Position numbers and translations under genes: made by a program | Shown here: one piece after another, positions 52,429 to 60,792 of the stretch | How positions within the stretch are numbered: the stretch's first letter is position 1 | How the letters are laid out: the number at the start of each line of letters is the position of its first letter | The notes under the pieces: model-generated | What the model saw: the letters and a program-made list of their open reading frames with translations, nothing else | Told to the model about the DNA's origin: nothing | Databases searched by the model: none | Assembly: GCA_046352935.1 (NCBI GenBank) | Contig: JAXMGR010000008.1 | Location: forward strand, 121,924 to 185,923 | Source of the DNA: CAYWMY01 sp046352935 | Lineage (GTDB): Bacteria > Pseudomonadota > Gammaproteobacteria > Steroidobacterales > Steroidobacteraceae | DNA: 64,000 nucleotides | Reading direction: 5' to 3'

Positions 52429-54417
52429 TCAGATCACCAGTCCGACATTCGCACCGTGGCGCGTGGCTTCGGCCATCCGTCGCGGCAGCCAGGCGGCGCC
52501 CGCGAGGTAGACCTCCGCGATGCCGCCGTCGGCCTTCAGCTGATCGTAGAGCCCATGGCACGCCACCGAGCCATAGACCAGCACGATGCTGTCGAAGCCG
52601 GCGTGGCGGTAGGTCCGGCCGCCATGGGCCGACACGAACTCCAGCGCATCGCCGTCGATCCGCTCGAGGATCAGGTTGGGATGAACCTTGACGTCGCACT
52701 GTTCCATGCGGTTGAGGACCATCCCGAGCGAATAGCGCGCCACTTCCCAGCCGAGATGCGGCGACTTGTGGAAGACCTCGACCTGCCTGCCGCGCGACGC
52801 CAGGTACTCGGCCACGCAGGGAGTCTCGTAGTAATCCTCCTGGGAGATGATCGCGACGCGCTGGCCCGCGGGCACGTTGCCACCCAGGACCTCCCAGCCC
52901 TGCACGACCTGCGGCGCATCGATGCCCTGAACGTCGTCGGGCGTGCGCGGCGTGGAGCCGGTGGCGACGACCACCACTTCCGGCGCGAGCCGCTTGATCG
53001 TCGCCAGGTCGGCCGCGGTCTCGAGACGCACCTCGACGCCCAGGCGTGACAGCGTGTTCTCCTCGAAGTAGATCTGATCCTCGAAAGAGTCGCGCCCCGG
53101 CGCTCTCGCGGCGAGCAGCAGCTGCCCGCCCAGACGTCGCCCCTGCTCGAGCAGGGTTACCTGATGGCCGCGCAGCCGCGCCACGCGCGCCGCCTCGCAG
53201 CCGGCGAGACCACCGCCGACCACGAGCACCCGCCTGCTCCTGGCAGCCGGCCGGTATTCCTCCTTCCAGCGCAGTTCGTTGCCGATCACCGGATTGATCG
53301 AACAGGTCGGCGCGTAGGGAATCAGCGCCGGTTCGCCCGCCTCGTCGATGCAGCGGGTGCAGGCGATGCAGCGACGGATCTCGCCGAGCCGTCCTTCCTT
53401 CGCCTTGACCGCGAACTCCGGATCGGCGATGCCGGCCCGCACCATTCCGACCAGATCGCAATAACCGTCCCTGATCAGCTGCTCGGCCAGCACCGGGTCG
53501 TTGATGCGGCCCGTGAACAGGACCACCACCTTGCCGTCGAGGTCCGCGCGCGCCGCCTTGCCGAATTCCCGGAACTCGGCATGCGCGTGGTACGAGGAGG
53601 GCACGTACGAGGGCGCCCCCCAGCAATGGCCGGCATCGATGTTGACGAAATCGAGCAGCCCCGTTTCGCCGATCGCATACAGCATCTCGCGGAACTCGAG
53701 GTTGTCGTAGCCGCGTCGGCGCGATTCACCGCCGTTGACGCGGATGCCGAGCGCCAGGGCATTCCCGACGCGCGCGCGCACGCGCCGGAGGGCCTCGACG
53801 ACGAAGCGGATGCGCTCCGCCGGGCCGCCGCCCCAGCGGTCGGTACGCCGGTTGGTCACCGGCGACAGGAAGCTGTAGCCCAGCGTCTCGTGGGCGCAGT
53901 GGATCTCGACGCCGTCGGCGCCGGCCTTCATCGCCACCTCCGCCGCGTCGGCATAGACGTCGAGGCAGTATTCGATCTCGGCCTCACCGAGCACGTGCGG
54001 GGTGTAGGACTGCGCACCGATCACCGGCACCGGTGACGGCGCCCAGGCAGCGTTCAGGTGCGTGAGCTGGACGACGGCGACCGCGCCGGCGGCGTGCACC
54101 TCGGCGCAGAACCTCGTCACGCCCTCGACGAACGCCGGGAACTTGTAGGCCGCCTGCCGCGAAGTGAAGCCCACGGCCAGATGCACTTCGTCGGGCGCGA
54201 CCGGCGGCAGCGGCAGGTCGAGCAGCCAGGTCTCGCCGCCGATCCAGCCGGTGCCACCGCGGGCCTTGGCGACATGGTGCTCGATGTAATGCTCGTCGAT
54301 GAGCCCCGGCGTGCGCGACGAGTTGATGGTGTTGGTGGTCTCGCAGATGCGGTTCGGCACGCGCATCGGGCCGACCTGCAGCGGCTGGAACAGGTGCTCG
54401 AACTTGACGGTGCTCAC
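52429..54417 (-). CDS. OYE-type FAD/FMN 4Fe-4S oxidoreductase (2,4-dienoyl-CoA reductase/BaiCD family)
   Basis: 662 residues from a GTG at 54417 with GAGGAGAGG upstream. Domains: an FMN old-yellow-enzyme barrel (about 1-365, with AGADGVEIHCAHETLGYSFL and SPVTNRRTDRWGG); a 4Fe-4S site (CIACTRC, then CSINP); and an FAD/NAD(P) domain (VVGGGLAGCEAARVARLRG). This is the layout of 2,4-dienoyl-CoA reductase and of the bile-acid enzymes BaiCD/BaiH. It would reduce a conjugated enoyl or dienoyl, or a 3-keto-4-ene. A BaiE-like gene lies 8 kb away. Confidence 0.9.
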   Translation of the reverse strand: MSTVKFEHLFQPLQVGPMRVPNRICETTNTINSSRTPGLIDEHYIEHHVAKARGGTGWIGGETWLLDLPLPPVAPDEVHLAVGFTSRQAAYKFPAFVEGVTRFCAEVHAAGAVAVVQLTHLNAAWAPSPVPVIGAQSYTPHVLGEAEIEYCLDVYADAAEVAMKAGADGVEIHCAHETLGYSFLSPVTNRRTDRWGGGPAERIRFVVEALRRVRARVGNALALGIRVNGGESRRRGYDNLEFREMLYAIGETGLLDFVNIDAGHCWGAPSYVPSSYHAHAEFREFGKAARADLDGKVVVLFTGRINDPVLAEQLIRDGYCDLVGMVRAGIADPEFAVKAKEGRLGEIRRCIACTRCIDEAGEPALIPYAPTCSINPVIGNELRWKEEYRPAARSRRVLVVGGGLAGCEAARVARLRGHQVTLLEQGRRLGGQLLLAARAPGRDSFEDQIYFEENTLSRLGVEVRLETAADLATIKRLAPEVVVVATGSTPRTPDDVQGIDAPQVVQGWEVLGGNVPAGQRVAIISQEDYYETPCVAEYLASRGRQVEVFHKSPHLGWEVARYSLGMVLNRMEQCDVKVHPNLILERIDGDALEFVSAHGGRTYRHAGFDSIVLVYGSVACHGLYDQLKADGGIAEVYLAGAAWLPRRMAEATRHGANVGLVI

Positions 54418-54477
54418 GACATGCCTCTCCTCGAAGATATCTCGCAGTGCGTGGCGGACCGACGCCGCCACCCCGGC

Positions 54478-54996
54478 TCAGGCCGGGCCGACGGGGGTCA
54501 GGATGACGATCGGGAAAGGCCGGTCCGTCTGCTTCTGGAAAAAGCCCCACGCCGGGAACACCGCGTCGAGCTTCGGCCACAGCGCAACACGCTCCGCTTC
54601 GGTGGCGTCGCGGGCCATACAACGCAGCCTCTCGCGATCCTTCTGCACCCGGCAAGCGGGGTTGGCGCGGATGTTCGTATACCACCCCGGGTGCCGGTCG
54701 TAGCCCGCGAGCGACCCGACCACCACCATGGACTCGCCGTGCTGGAGGAAGACCAGCGGCGTCGTCCGCTCCTCGCCCGACTTGCGGCCGATGACGGTCA
54801 GCAGCAGGGTGGGCAACCCCGAAGGTGATCCCTGGCCCGTCGACCAGCCATCCGGGTTCGCAAGGTAGCGCTGGACATCCGCCCGTGCGTCGCCACGGAT
54901 CCGCTCGAGGGAGGCGGTTGCCTCCTTGAGAGCCTCCCACTGGGCGTCGTCCAGGAAGTCCGGCTTCACCATCTTGTCTCGGTCCGCGCTGGTCAT
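54478..54996 (-). CDS. Deazaflavin (F420)-dependent nitroreductase-family (Ddn-like) protein
   Basis: 172 residues. GLPTLLLTVIGRKSGEERTT and HPGWYTNIRANPACRVQ are the signatures of the Ddn/F420-binding split-barrel family, which reduces quinones or enones with F420H2 in actinobacteria. In a proteobacterium F420 use is less common but known. Together with four LLM enzymes it raises the chance that part of this pathway depends on F420. First gene of a three-gene minus-strand group. Confidence 0.87.
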   Translation of the reverse strand: MTSADRDKMVKPDFLDDAQWEALKEATASLERIRGDARADVQRYLANPDGWSTGQGSPSGLPTLLLTVIGRKSGEERTTPLVFLQHGESMVVVGSLAGYDRHPGWYTNIRANPACRVQKDRERLRCMARDATEAERVALWPKLDAVFPAWGFFQKQTDRPFPIVILTPVGPA

Positions 54997-55111
54997 GGTC
55001 TGCCCCTTCGTCGAGTGATTCGCAATCGTTCGAGTACTGGCGGCCTGTCGGACTCAGGATCGATCTGCTGCGACAGTGGGCGGGCGGGGATCACAGGGGC
55101 CCGACAGGCTG

Positions 55112-56305
55112 CTAGCGCTTCAGGATGGCGGCCGTGGCATTGCCACCGAGCCCGTTGGTCTGTGCGAGGCCGACCTTCGCGTTCGGCACCTGGCGCGTGC
55201 CGGCCTGACCTCGCAGCTGCCAGGTCAGCTCGGCGATCTGCCACACGCCCATTGCCGTCGTCGCCTCGCCGAAGGAGACGAAGCCGCCGGACGGATTGAT
55301 GGGCATCCGCCCGCCCGGCGTCGTTTCGCCGGCGTCGAGCAGGCGTTGCGCCTCGCCGGGTTCGCACAGTCCCCATTCCTCGGGGAAGGCCAGTTCGTAG
55401 TAACAGGTGTTGTCCTGCAGCTCCGTGAAACCGATGTCGCGCGGGCCGATGCCGGCCCGCTCGAACGCGCGCCGCACCGCCGCCATGGCCTCGGTATGGA
55501 AACTCGGTCCCGTCGGCACGGGCCCCGCCAGGCCGCGCGGCAGCGCATCGCTGAAGTCGAGGGTGGCCACCGCGCTGCTCGCCACCGTCACGGGTCTGCC
55601 GGTGAACTGTCGCGCCCGGGCGGCCGAGCAGATCACCGCGGCGGCTGCGCCGTTCGACACCGCGCAGATCTCGTACAGCCGCAACGGATTGCTGACGTAG
55701 GGGGAGGCGAGCACCTCGGCCACGCTGACCTCCTTGCGGAAGCGCGCATACGGGTTGCCGACCGAGCACTTGCGCGCCTTGACCGTCACGCGCGCGTACT
55801 GCTCTTCCGTGGTTCCGTGATCATGCATGCGCCGCCGCGCGAGGGTGGCCCAGAACGCGGGCCCCGGCATGCCGACGCAGCGCTGGCGCAGGAACTCCGG
55901 GTCGGTCGCCTCCTCGACGCCCGAGGTCCGGATCATGCCCCTCGGCATCACCTCGCCGCCGACCACCAGCACCAGGTCGTGGACACCACCGGCCACCAGC
56001 GAATAGCCGACGTTGAAGGCGTTGCCGCCTGCGGAACAGCCGGCCGACAGGTTGTAGACCGGGACACCCGTGGAACCCATGTCCTCGACCACGTCGTTGC
56101 CGTTCAGGCCCCAGCCCTTGCCGCCGGAGAAGCGGGAACTCGCAGCCGCGACCGCCTCGACCTGTCGCCACGCGACGCCTGCATCCTCGAGCGCCGCGTC
56201 CACCGCGTGACGGCAGAGCTCGGTCACCGACTTGTTGCCCACCGCGTCATCGCCGGTCTTGCCGAAACGATGCACACCGACCCCGAGAACGACGACCTCG
56301 CGCAT
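55112..56305 (-). CDS. Thiolase-like protein lacking catalytic histidines (possible Ltp2-type aldolase)
   Basis: 397 residues. The start at 56305 (MREVVVLGVG) has GCGGAG six bases upstream; an ATG at 56311 is also possible. The thiolase fold is clear, with NLSAGCSAGG (Cys 90) and NPSGGFVSFGEATTAMG. The usual catalytic GHPxGATG is here GEATTAMG (346-353), and the usual HD is QDN. Both histidines are thus lost. The gene directly upstream is a DUF35 zinc-ribbon protein, the known partner of Ltp2, a thiolase-fold retro-aldolase of steroid side-chain breakdown. An aldolase or lyase role is therefore more likely than thiolysis. Confidence 0.87.
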   Translation of the reverse strand: MREVVVLGVGVHRFGKTGDDAVGNKSVTELCRHAVDAALEDAGVAWRQVEAVAAASSRFSGGKGWGLNGNDVVEDMGSTGVPVYNLSAGCSAGGNAFNVGYSLVAGGVHDLVLVVGGEVMPRGMIRTSGVEEATDPEFLRQRCVGMPGPAFWATLARRRMHDHGTTEEQYARVTVKARKCSVGNPYARFRKEVSVAEVLASPYVSNPLRLYEICAVSNGAAAAVICSAARARQFTGRPVTVASSAVATLDFSDALPRGLAGPVPTGPSFHTEAMAAVRRAFERAGIGPRDIGFTELQDNTCYYELAFPEEWGLCEPGEAQRLLDAGETTPGGRMPINPSGGFVSFGEATTAMGVWQIAELTWQLRGQAGTRQVPNAKVGLAQTNGLGGNATAAILKR

Positions 56306-56321
56306 GTTCATCTCCGCAGCC

Positions 56322-56738
56322 TCAGACCCGCTTGAACTTCCAGGTCGTGTATTCCCTGCCGTCCTCGTGATACAGCGCATCGATCACCAGCTCCACCCGC
56401 GCACCCACGTGGACGGCCTCCAGCGGATCGACCATCTGCCCGACCATCCGCAGGCCGTTGTCGAGGTCGACCACCCCGATGACATAGGGCTGGAACGGCT
56501 CGTCGAACTTGTGAGGTGGCGGCGGCGGGAAGTCGGCGACCGAATAACTCCAGATCGATCCCTGGCCGCCGAAGGCGCAGTCTTCCAGCGGCGCTGCCTG
56601 CCCGCACCCGGGGTTGTGACAGGCGGCCGCTCTCGGAAAATACGGCGTCCCGCAGGCGGTGCAGCGATTGCCGAGCACCCTGGCACCGCCCTCCTCGACA
56701 TACAGACCGGCGACTGCCGGCACGCGCTGCTGGCTCAT
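56322..56738 (-). CDS. DUF35 zinc-ribbon/OB-fold protein
   Basis: 138 residues. A rubredoxin-like zinc ribbon with cysteines 26, 29, 40 and 45 (NRCTACG...CHNPGC) is followed by an OB-fold (GSIWSYSVADFPPP, FQPYVIGVVDLDNGLRMVGQ). DUF35 proteins pair with thiolase-fold enzymes and are often needed for activity or CoA binding. It lies between etfA and the atypical thiolase, 16 bases from the latter, so a complex is likely. Confidence 0.92.
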   Translation of the reverse strand: MSQQRVPAVAGLYVEEGGARVLGNRCTACGTPYFPRAAACHNPGCGQAAPLEDCAFGGQGSIWSYSVADFPPPPPHKFDEPFQPYVIGVVDLDNGLRMVGQMVDPLEAVHVGARVELVIDALYHEDGREYTTWKFKRV

Positions 56739-56760
56739 CGCCCACTCCTCGTCCGGCCCC

Positions 56761-57717
56761 TCATGCCCTCACCGCCTTGATGAGTTCCGGCAGCACTTCG
56801 AGGCAATCGGCGACGATGCCGTAGCGCGCGTACCGGAAGATCGAGGCGTCGGGATCCTTGTTGATGGCGACGATGGTCTTCGCGGCCGAACAGCCCGCCA
56901 TGTGCTGGCTGGCCCCCGAGATGCCTGCGGCCACATAAAGACCGGGGCGTGTGATCTTGCCCGTCAGGCCGACCTGGCGCGAAGAGTCGATCCAGCCGTC
57001 GTCGACGATCGCGCGCGACCCGCCCCACATGCCGCCGACCCCATCAGCCAGCTGCTTCACGAGCTCGAAATTGGCCGCGCTGCCCAGGCCGCGTCCGCCG
57101 GAGACGATGATCTCCGCATCCTCGAGGCGCGGTCCCTCGGATTTCGGTGACGACACCACGCGGAAGCGCTCCTGTACGGCCGACAGGTCGAGGGCAACGT
57201 CCTCGCGCTGCGGCGACGAGGACTGCGCCGCGGCCTCGGCGACGATCGTGGTCGTCACCAGCGACACGACATGACGCGGTCCGGCCAGCCGGTAGACGAC
57301 GTGGGTGTCACCGCCGTAAGCCGTGGCGGTCACCTCGAGCCCGCCCCCGGCGGGACCGACCGCGAAGGCATTCATGACGACCGCGGCGCCGAGCCGCGCC
57401 GCCAGTCGCGGCGCCACCAGGCGGGCGCCGACGGTCTGGTTGAACAGCACCGTCGCCGGCACCGTCTTCTCGCAGACCTGGCGCAGCGCTTCGACCAGGG
57501 CATCGGGCTGGAATCCGGCGAGCTTCGGATCGTTCACCACGATCAGGCGGTCGATGCCCTGCCGCGCGGCAAGGTCTCCGGCCTGCCCACCCGCCGGGCC
57601 CAGCACCAGCCACGCGGACGTGGTGTCGGTCGCCCGGGCGAGTCTGCGCAGCACGGTCAGCGCTTCTTCGGTGCCGCCCTCGACGACATCACCCCAGGTA
57701 CACAGCAACACGCTCAT
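56761..57717 (-). CDS. etfA: Electron transfer flavoprotein alpha subunit
   Basis: 318 residues from the ATG at 57717, preceded by GAGGAGAGG. The N-terminal domain starts MSVLLCTWGD. The C-terminal FAD domain has VSGGRGLGSAANFELVKQL, GGSRAIVDDGWIDSSRQVG, LYVAAGISGASQHMAGC and IFRYARYGIVAD. It is the FAD-carrying half of ETF; the only etfB in view is at 26924. It is the first gene of an operon with DUF35 and the atypical thiolase, an unusual neighbourhood for etfA. Confidence 0.95.
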   Translation of the reverse strand: MSVLLCTWGDVVEGGTEEALTVLRRLARATDTTSAWLVLGPAGGQAGDLAARQGIDRLIVVNDPKLAGFQPDALVEALRQVCEKTVPATVLFNQTVGARLVAPRLAARLGAAVVMNAFAVGPAGGGLEVTATAYGGDTHVVYRLAGPRHVVSLVTTTIVAEAAAQSSSPQREDVALDLSAVQERFRVVSSPKSEGPRLEDAEIIVSGGRGLGSAANFELVKQLADGVGGMWGGSRAIVDDGWIDSSRQVGLTGKITRPGLYVAAGISGASQHMAGCSAAKTIVAINKDPDASIFRYARYGIVADCLEVLPELIKAVRA

Positions 57718-57805
57718 GGTGCCTCTCCTCGATGATCGAGCGATGCGACCGCCCGACTTCCGCATGTCTGCGCGGCATTCTGCGGCAGGGCGACCGGGTC
57801 GCGTA

Positions 57806-57821
57806 TGACACAAACGGACGA
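57806..57821. promoter_or_regulatory. Dyad site 6: TGACACAAACGGACGA
   Basis: On the minus strand TCGTCC-GTTT-GTGTCA: an exact first arm and a weak second arm, with the same GTTT centre as site 2. It is centred 96 bases before etfA (57717) and 155 before the LLM gene at 57969. A CCCGC-gaa-GCGGG hairpin at 57871-57883 lies in the LLM leader. Confidence 0.5.
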
Positions 57822-57968
57822 TGAGGCGCTTCCGTCGAGCCACTACCGTCAACGCCTGTGCGGTAACGTTCCCGCGAAGCGGGTCACGATCGCGGTCCCG
57901 CCTGCGGCGCTCGGTCCGCGGACCCGCCGGACCGGCAGCCGCAGCGGCAACCGAACAGGAGTCTCGCG

Positions 57969-58841
57969 ATGCGCTTCACCCTGATGCTCGGCCTGGGCGG
58001 TCACGAGGACTACCACGACGTCGCCCGCACGGCCGAAGAGACGGGCTGGACGGCGGTGTCGCTGCCCGACAGCATCTTCTTTCCGAAGAAGACCACGTCC
58101 GAGTATCCCTACGCCGATACAGCGGCGGTGCGCGGCGCCCTCTCCGTCGCGCCGGTGATCGAGCCCTTCGTTGCCCTCGCCGGCATCGCCGCGGTCACCC
58201 GTCGTCTGCGCTTCTACCCCGGAGTGCTGAAGGTGCCGGTACGGCAGCCGTTGCTGCTCGCCAAGTCCGTCGCGTCGCTGGCCGTCATGAGCGGCAACCG
58301 CTTCAGCCTCGGCGCCGGCATCAGCCCGTGGGAGGAGGACTTCACCTACAACGGCGTCGCCTTCGCCGACCGCGGCGGGCGCATGGACGAATGCATCGAG
58401 ATCATCCGTGGTGCACTGACGGGCGAATACTTCGAGTACCACGGCCGGCACTACGATTTCGGCCCGATGAAGATGTGCCCGGTCCCGGATCGACCGGTGC
58501 CCGTCATCATCGGCGGCCACGCCGGACCGGCGCTGGTCCGCGCGGCGCGCAGCGGCGATGGCTGGATTTCCGCCAACACCGACTTTGCCACCCTGCAGCG
58601 CATGATCACCGAGCTGCAGACGCTGCGCCGCGAACACGGCACCGACAGGCGCGCGGATTTCGAGATCCATGCGTTCGACAAGGACGCCCGCGGCCTCGAC
58701 GACTTCCGCCGCCTGCAGGACCTCGGCGTGACCGACATCTGCGCCTGTGCGTGGAATGTCTACGACGCGTCGCTGGATCGGCAGAACAAGCTCGACGGCA
58801 TCCGCCGGTTCGCCGAAGAGGTCATCGCACGCTTCGCGTGA
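57969..58841 (+). CDS. LLM-class flavin/F420-dependent oxidoreductase
   Basis: 290 residues with AGGAG before the ATG. The luciferase-like barrel has MRFTLMLGLGGHEDYHDVAR, GAGISPWEEDFTYNGV and PVPVIIGGHAGPALVRAARS. Closest relative in the window is 51036. It is divergent from etfA. Monooxygenase or dehydrogenase; the cofactor is not determined. Confidence 0.9.
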   Translation: MRFTLMLGLGGHEDYHDVARTAEETGWTAVSLPDSIFFPKKTTSEYPYADTAAVRGALSVAPVIEPFVALAGIAAVTRRLRFYPGVLKVPVRQPLLLAKSVASLAVMSGNRFSLGAGISPWEEDFTYNGVAFADRGGRMDECIEIIRGALTGEYFEYHGRHYDFGPMKMCPVPDRPVPVIIGGHAGPALVRAARSGDGWISANTDFATLQRMITELQTLRREHGTDRRADFEIHAFDKDARGLDDFRRLQDLGVTDICACAWNVYDASLDRQNKLDGIRRFAEEVIARFA

Positions 58842-58860
58842 TGCAGCGCGGTCCCGGCGT

Positions 58861-58876
58861 TAGTCCTAGTGGACGA
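58861..58876. promoter_or_regulatory. Dyad site 7: TAGTCCTAGTGGACGA
   Basis: The best copy: TAGTCC-TAGT-GGACGA in plus orientation, centred 68 bases before the small ORF at 58937 that heads the ligase and BaiE-like operon. Its flank matches that of site 4. A small CCCGC...GCGGG stem follows. Confidence 0.6.
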
Positions 58877-58936
58877 TGATGCCCGCCGGCGTTAGCGGGA
58901 CCATTGCCGCACTGGACAGCTTCGACAGGAGCCACG

Positions 58937-59248
58937 ATGAAGGTCGTCAAGGCGGGCACGCGCCTGAAGAGCGCCGTGTGCGATGCGGAGATCATGGTGA
59001 CCCGCGCCGGCAGCGCGGCGGTGGAGCTGACGTGCGGCGGCCGGGAAATGCTGGCCATGGGCGAGCCGCGCGACCCTGCAGCAGTGCCGGCGGCCGATCA
59101 GGCGGCCGGCTGCCTGATCGGCAAGCGCTACGTCGATGGCGGAGAGAAGTTCGAGTTCCTGTGCACCAAAGGCGGCAAGGGCTGGCTCGCCCTCGATGGT
59201 GCGGCGCTGACGGTCAAGCAGGCGAAGGCCCTGCCCTCGTCGGACTAG
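58937..59248 (+). CDS. Small conserved protein next to the acyl-CoA ligase
   Basis: 103 residues from the ATG at 58937 with CAGGAG upstream. It starts MKVVKAGTRLKSAVCDAEIM and ends LPSSD, with GCLIGKRYVDGG in the middle. Two cysteines (in VCD and TCGG) could bind metal, but this is a guess. I recall similar small proteins beside acyl-CoA ligase genes in actinobacteria; the function is unknown to me. It is separated by 15 bases from the ligase gene. Confidence 0.75.
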   Translation: MKVVKAGTRLKSAVCDAEIMVTRAGSAAVELTCGGREMLAMGEPRDPAAVPAADQAAGCLIGKRYVDGGEKFEFLCTKGGKGWLALDGAALTVKQAKALPSSD

Positions 59249-59263
59249 GAGACTGTCCGGGCA

Positions 59264-60778
59264 ATGGCAATGAACATCGCCATGGCGCTCGAGATGGCGG
59301 CGGACAGCCATCCCGATCGCATCGCCGTGACCTCCGGCGATGCGCGCATGACCTGCGGCGCGCTGCTGGCAGCAGCGCGCACCGCCGGCGCCGCGGTGCG
59401 TGCGGCCGGAGTCCGTTATCTCGGCCTGCTCGACATCAACAGCCTTGCCGTGCCGGTCGCACTCTACGCCGCCGCCTATGCGGGCGTGCCCTACGTGCCG
59501 ATCAACTACCGCCTCACCGGACCGGAACTCGAGGAACTGCTGGCGCGCATCGCCCCGGCCCTGCTGATCGCCGATCCGTCCTACGTGAAGCCGCTGGCCC
59601 TGCCCGCAGGCCTGCAGGTGCGGAGCAGCCAGGAATTCCTCGCGCTCGCCCGATCCGGTGGTGAAGCGTTGACGGCGCCGGCCGGCGAGCCGCAGGACAT
59701 CGCGATCCAGCTGTTCACCAGCGGCACCACGGGCAAGCCGAAGGCAGCGGTACTTCGACACGAGAACCTGATGTCCTACATCCTCGGCACCGTCGAGTTC
59801 GACGCCGCGACCGAGGACGACGCAGTGCTGATCTCGGTCCCCCCGTATCACATCGCCGGTATCTCGGCGGTATTGAGCTCGACCTATGCCGGGCGCCGCA
59901 TGGTGCAGTTGCCGAACTTCGATGCGGCCGCCTGGCTGCGCCTGTGCCGTGAGGAAAACGTGAGCAACGCCTTCGTGGTTCCGACGGTGCTCGCCCGCGT
60001 GATCGACCATCTCGATCGCGCCGGCGAGGCCGCGCAGCTGCCCGCACTGAGAGCCATCGCCTACGGCGGCGGCAAGATGCCGCTCGCCGTGATCGAGAAG
60101 GCCATGCAGCTCTTCCCGGGCACCGGCTTCACGAACGCCTACGGCCTCACGGAGACGAGTTCCACGATCTGCGTCCTCGACCCGGAGGATCATCGCATCG
60201 CCGCCGCCAGCGACGACCCGGCGGTGCGCAGGCGCCTGACTTCGGTCGGGCGGCCGATCAGCACGGTCGAGATCGAGATCCGCGGCGAGCAGGGCGAACG
60301 GCTCGGCGCGGGCCAGCCCGGCGACATCTTCGTGCGCGGCGGCCAGGTGGCTGGCGAATATCTGGGCCTCGGCAGCCAGCTCGACGAAGGCGGCTGGTTC
60401 CCGACGCGCGACCGCGGCTACCTCGATGCCGACGGCTACCTCTATCTGGAAGGCCGCGCCGACGACGTGATCGTGCGCGGCGGCGAGAACATCTCTCCCG
60501 GCGAGATCGAGGACGTGCTCCTCACGCACCCCGGCGTGCTCGACGTCGCCGTCGTCGCGATGCCCGACCAGCAGTGGGGCGAAACGGTGGCGGCCGCGGT
60601 GGTGCTCAAGGACGGCAGCCACGCCTCGGCCGGGGAACTCCAGGCCTGGGTCCGGGAGCGTCTGCGCTCGTCACGGGTGCCGGCCGCCATCCTCTTCAAG
60701 GATCAGCTCCCCTACAACGAAATGGGCAAGATCCTGCGCCGGGTGGTCAGGCAGGATTTCGCCGCGCGCTCCCACTGA
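59264..60778 (+). CDS. AMP-binding acyl-CoA ligase
   Basis: 504 residues, the compact form of the family. It has LFTSGTTGKPKAAVLRH, AYGLTETSSTICV, LEGRADDVIVRGGENISPGE and a C-terminal LPYNEMGKILRRVV with the catalytic Lys. All core motifs are intact. Directly before the BaiE-like gene and after the small protein 58937. In bile-acid 7-dehydroxylation the equivalents are BaiB and BaiE, but the substrate here is not known. Confidence 0.93.
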   Translation: MAMNIAMALEMAADSHPDRIAVTSGDARMTCGALLAAARTAGAAVRAAGVRYLGLLDINSLAVPVALYAAAYAGVPYVPINYRLTGPELEELLARIAPALLIADPSYVKPLALPAGLQVRSSQEFLALARSGGEALTAPAGEPQDIAIQLFTSGTTGKPKAAVLRHENLMSYILGTVEFDAATEDDAVLISVPPYHIAGISAVLSSTYAGRRMVQLPNFDAAAWLRLCREENVSNAFVVPTVLARVIDHLDRAGEAAQLPALRAIAYGGGKMPLAVIEKAMQLFPGTGFTNAYGLTETSSTICVLDPEDHRIAAASDDPAVRRRLTSVGRPISTVEIEIRGEQGERLGAGQPGDIFVRGGQVAGEYLGLGSQLDEGGWFPTRDRGYLDADGYLYLEGRADDVIVRGGENISPGEIEDVLLTHPGVLDVAVVAMPDQQWGETVAAAVVLKDGSHASAGELQAWVRERLRSSRVPAAILFKDQLPYNEMGKILRRVVRQDFAARSH

Positions 60779-60792
60779 ACAGGACAGCCGCC

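Noticed and set aside
55043..55109. GCCTGTCGG ... CCGACAGGC inverted repeat downstream of the atypical thiolase
   Set aside because: The 49-base loop makes a functional hairpin doubtful; possible chance repeat in GC-rich DNA.
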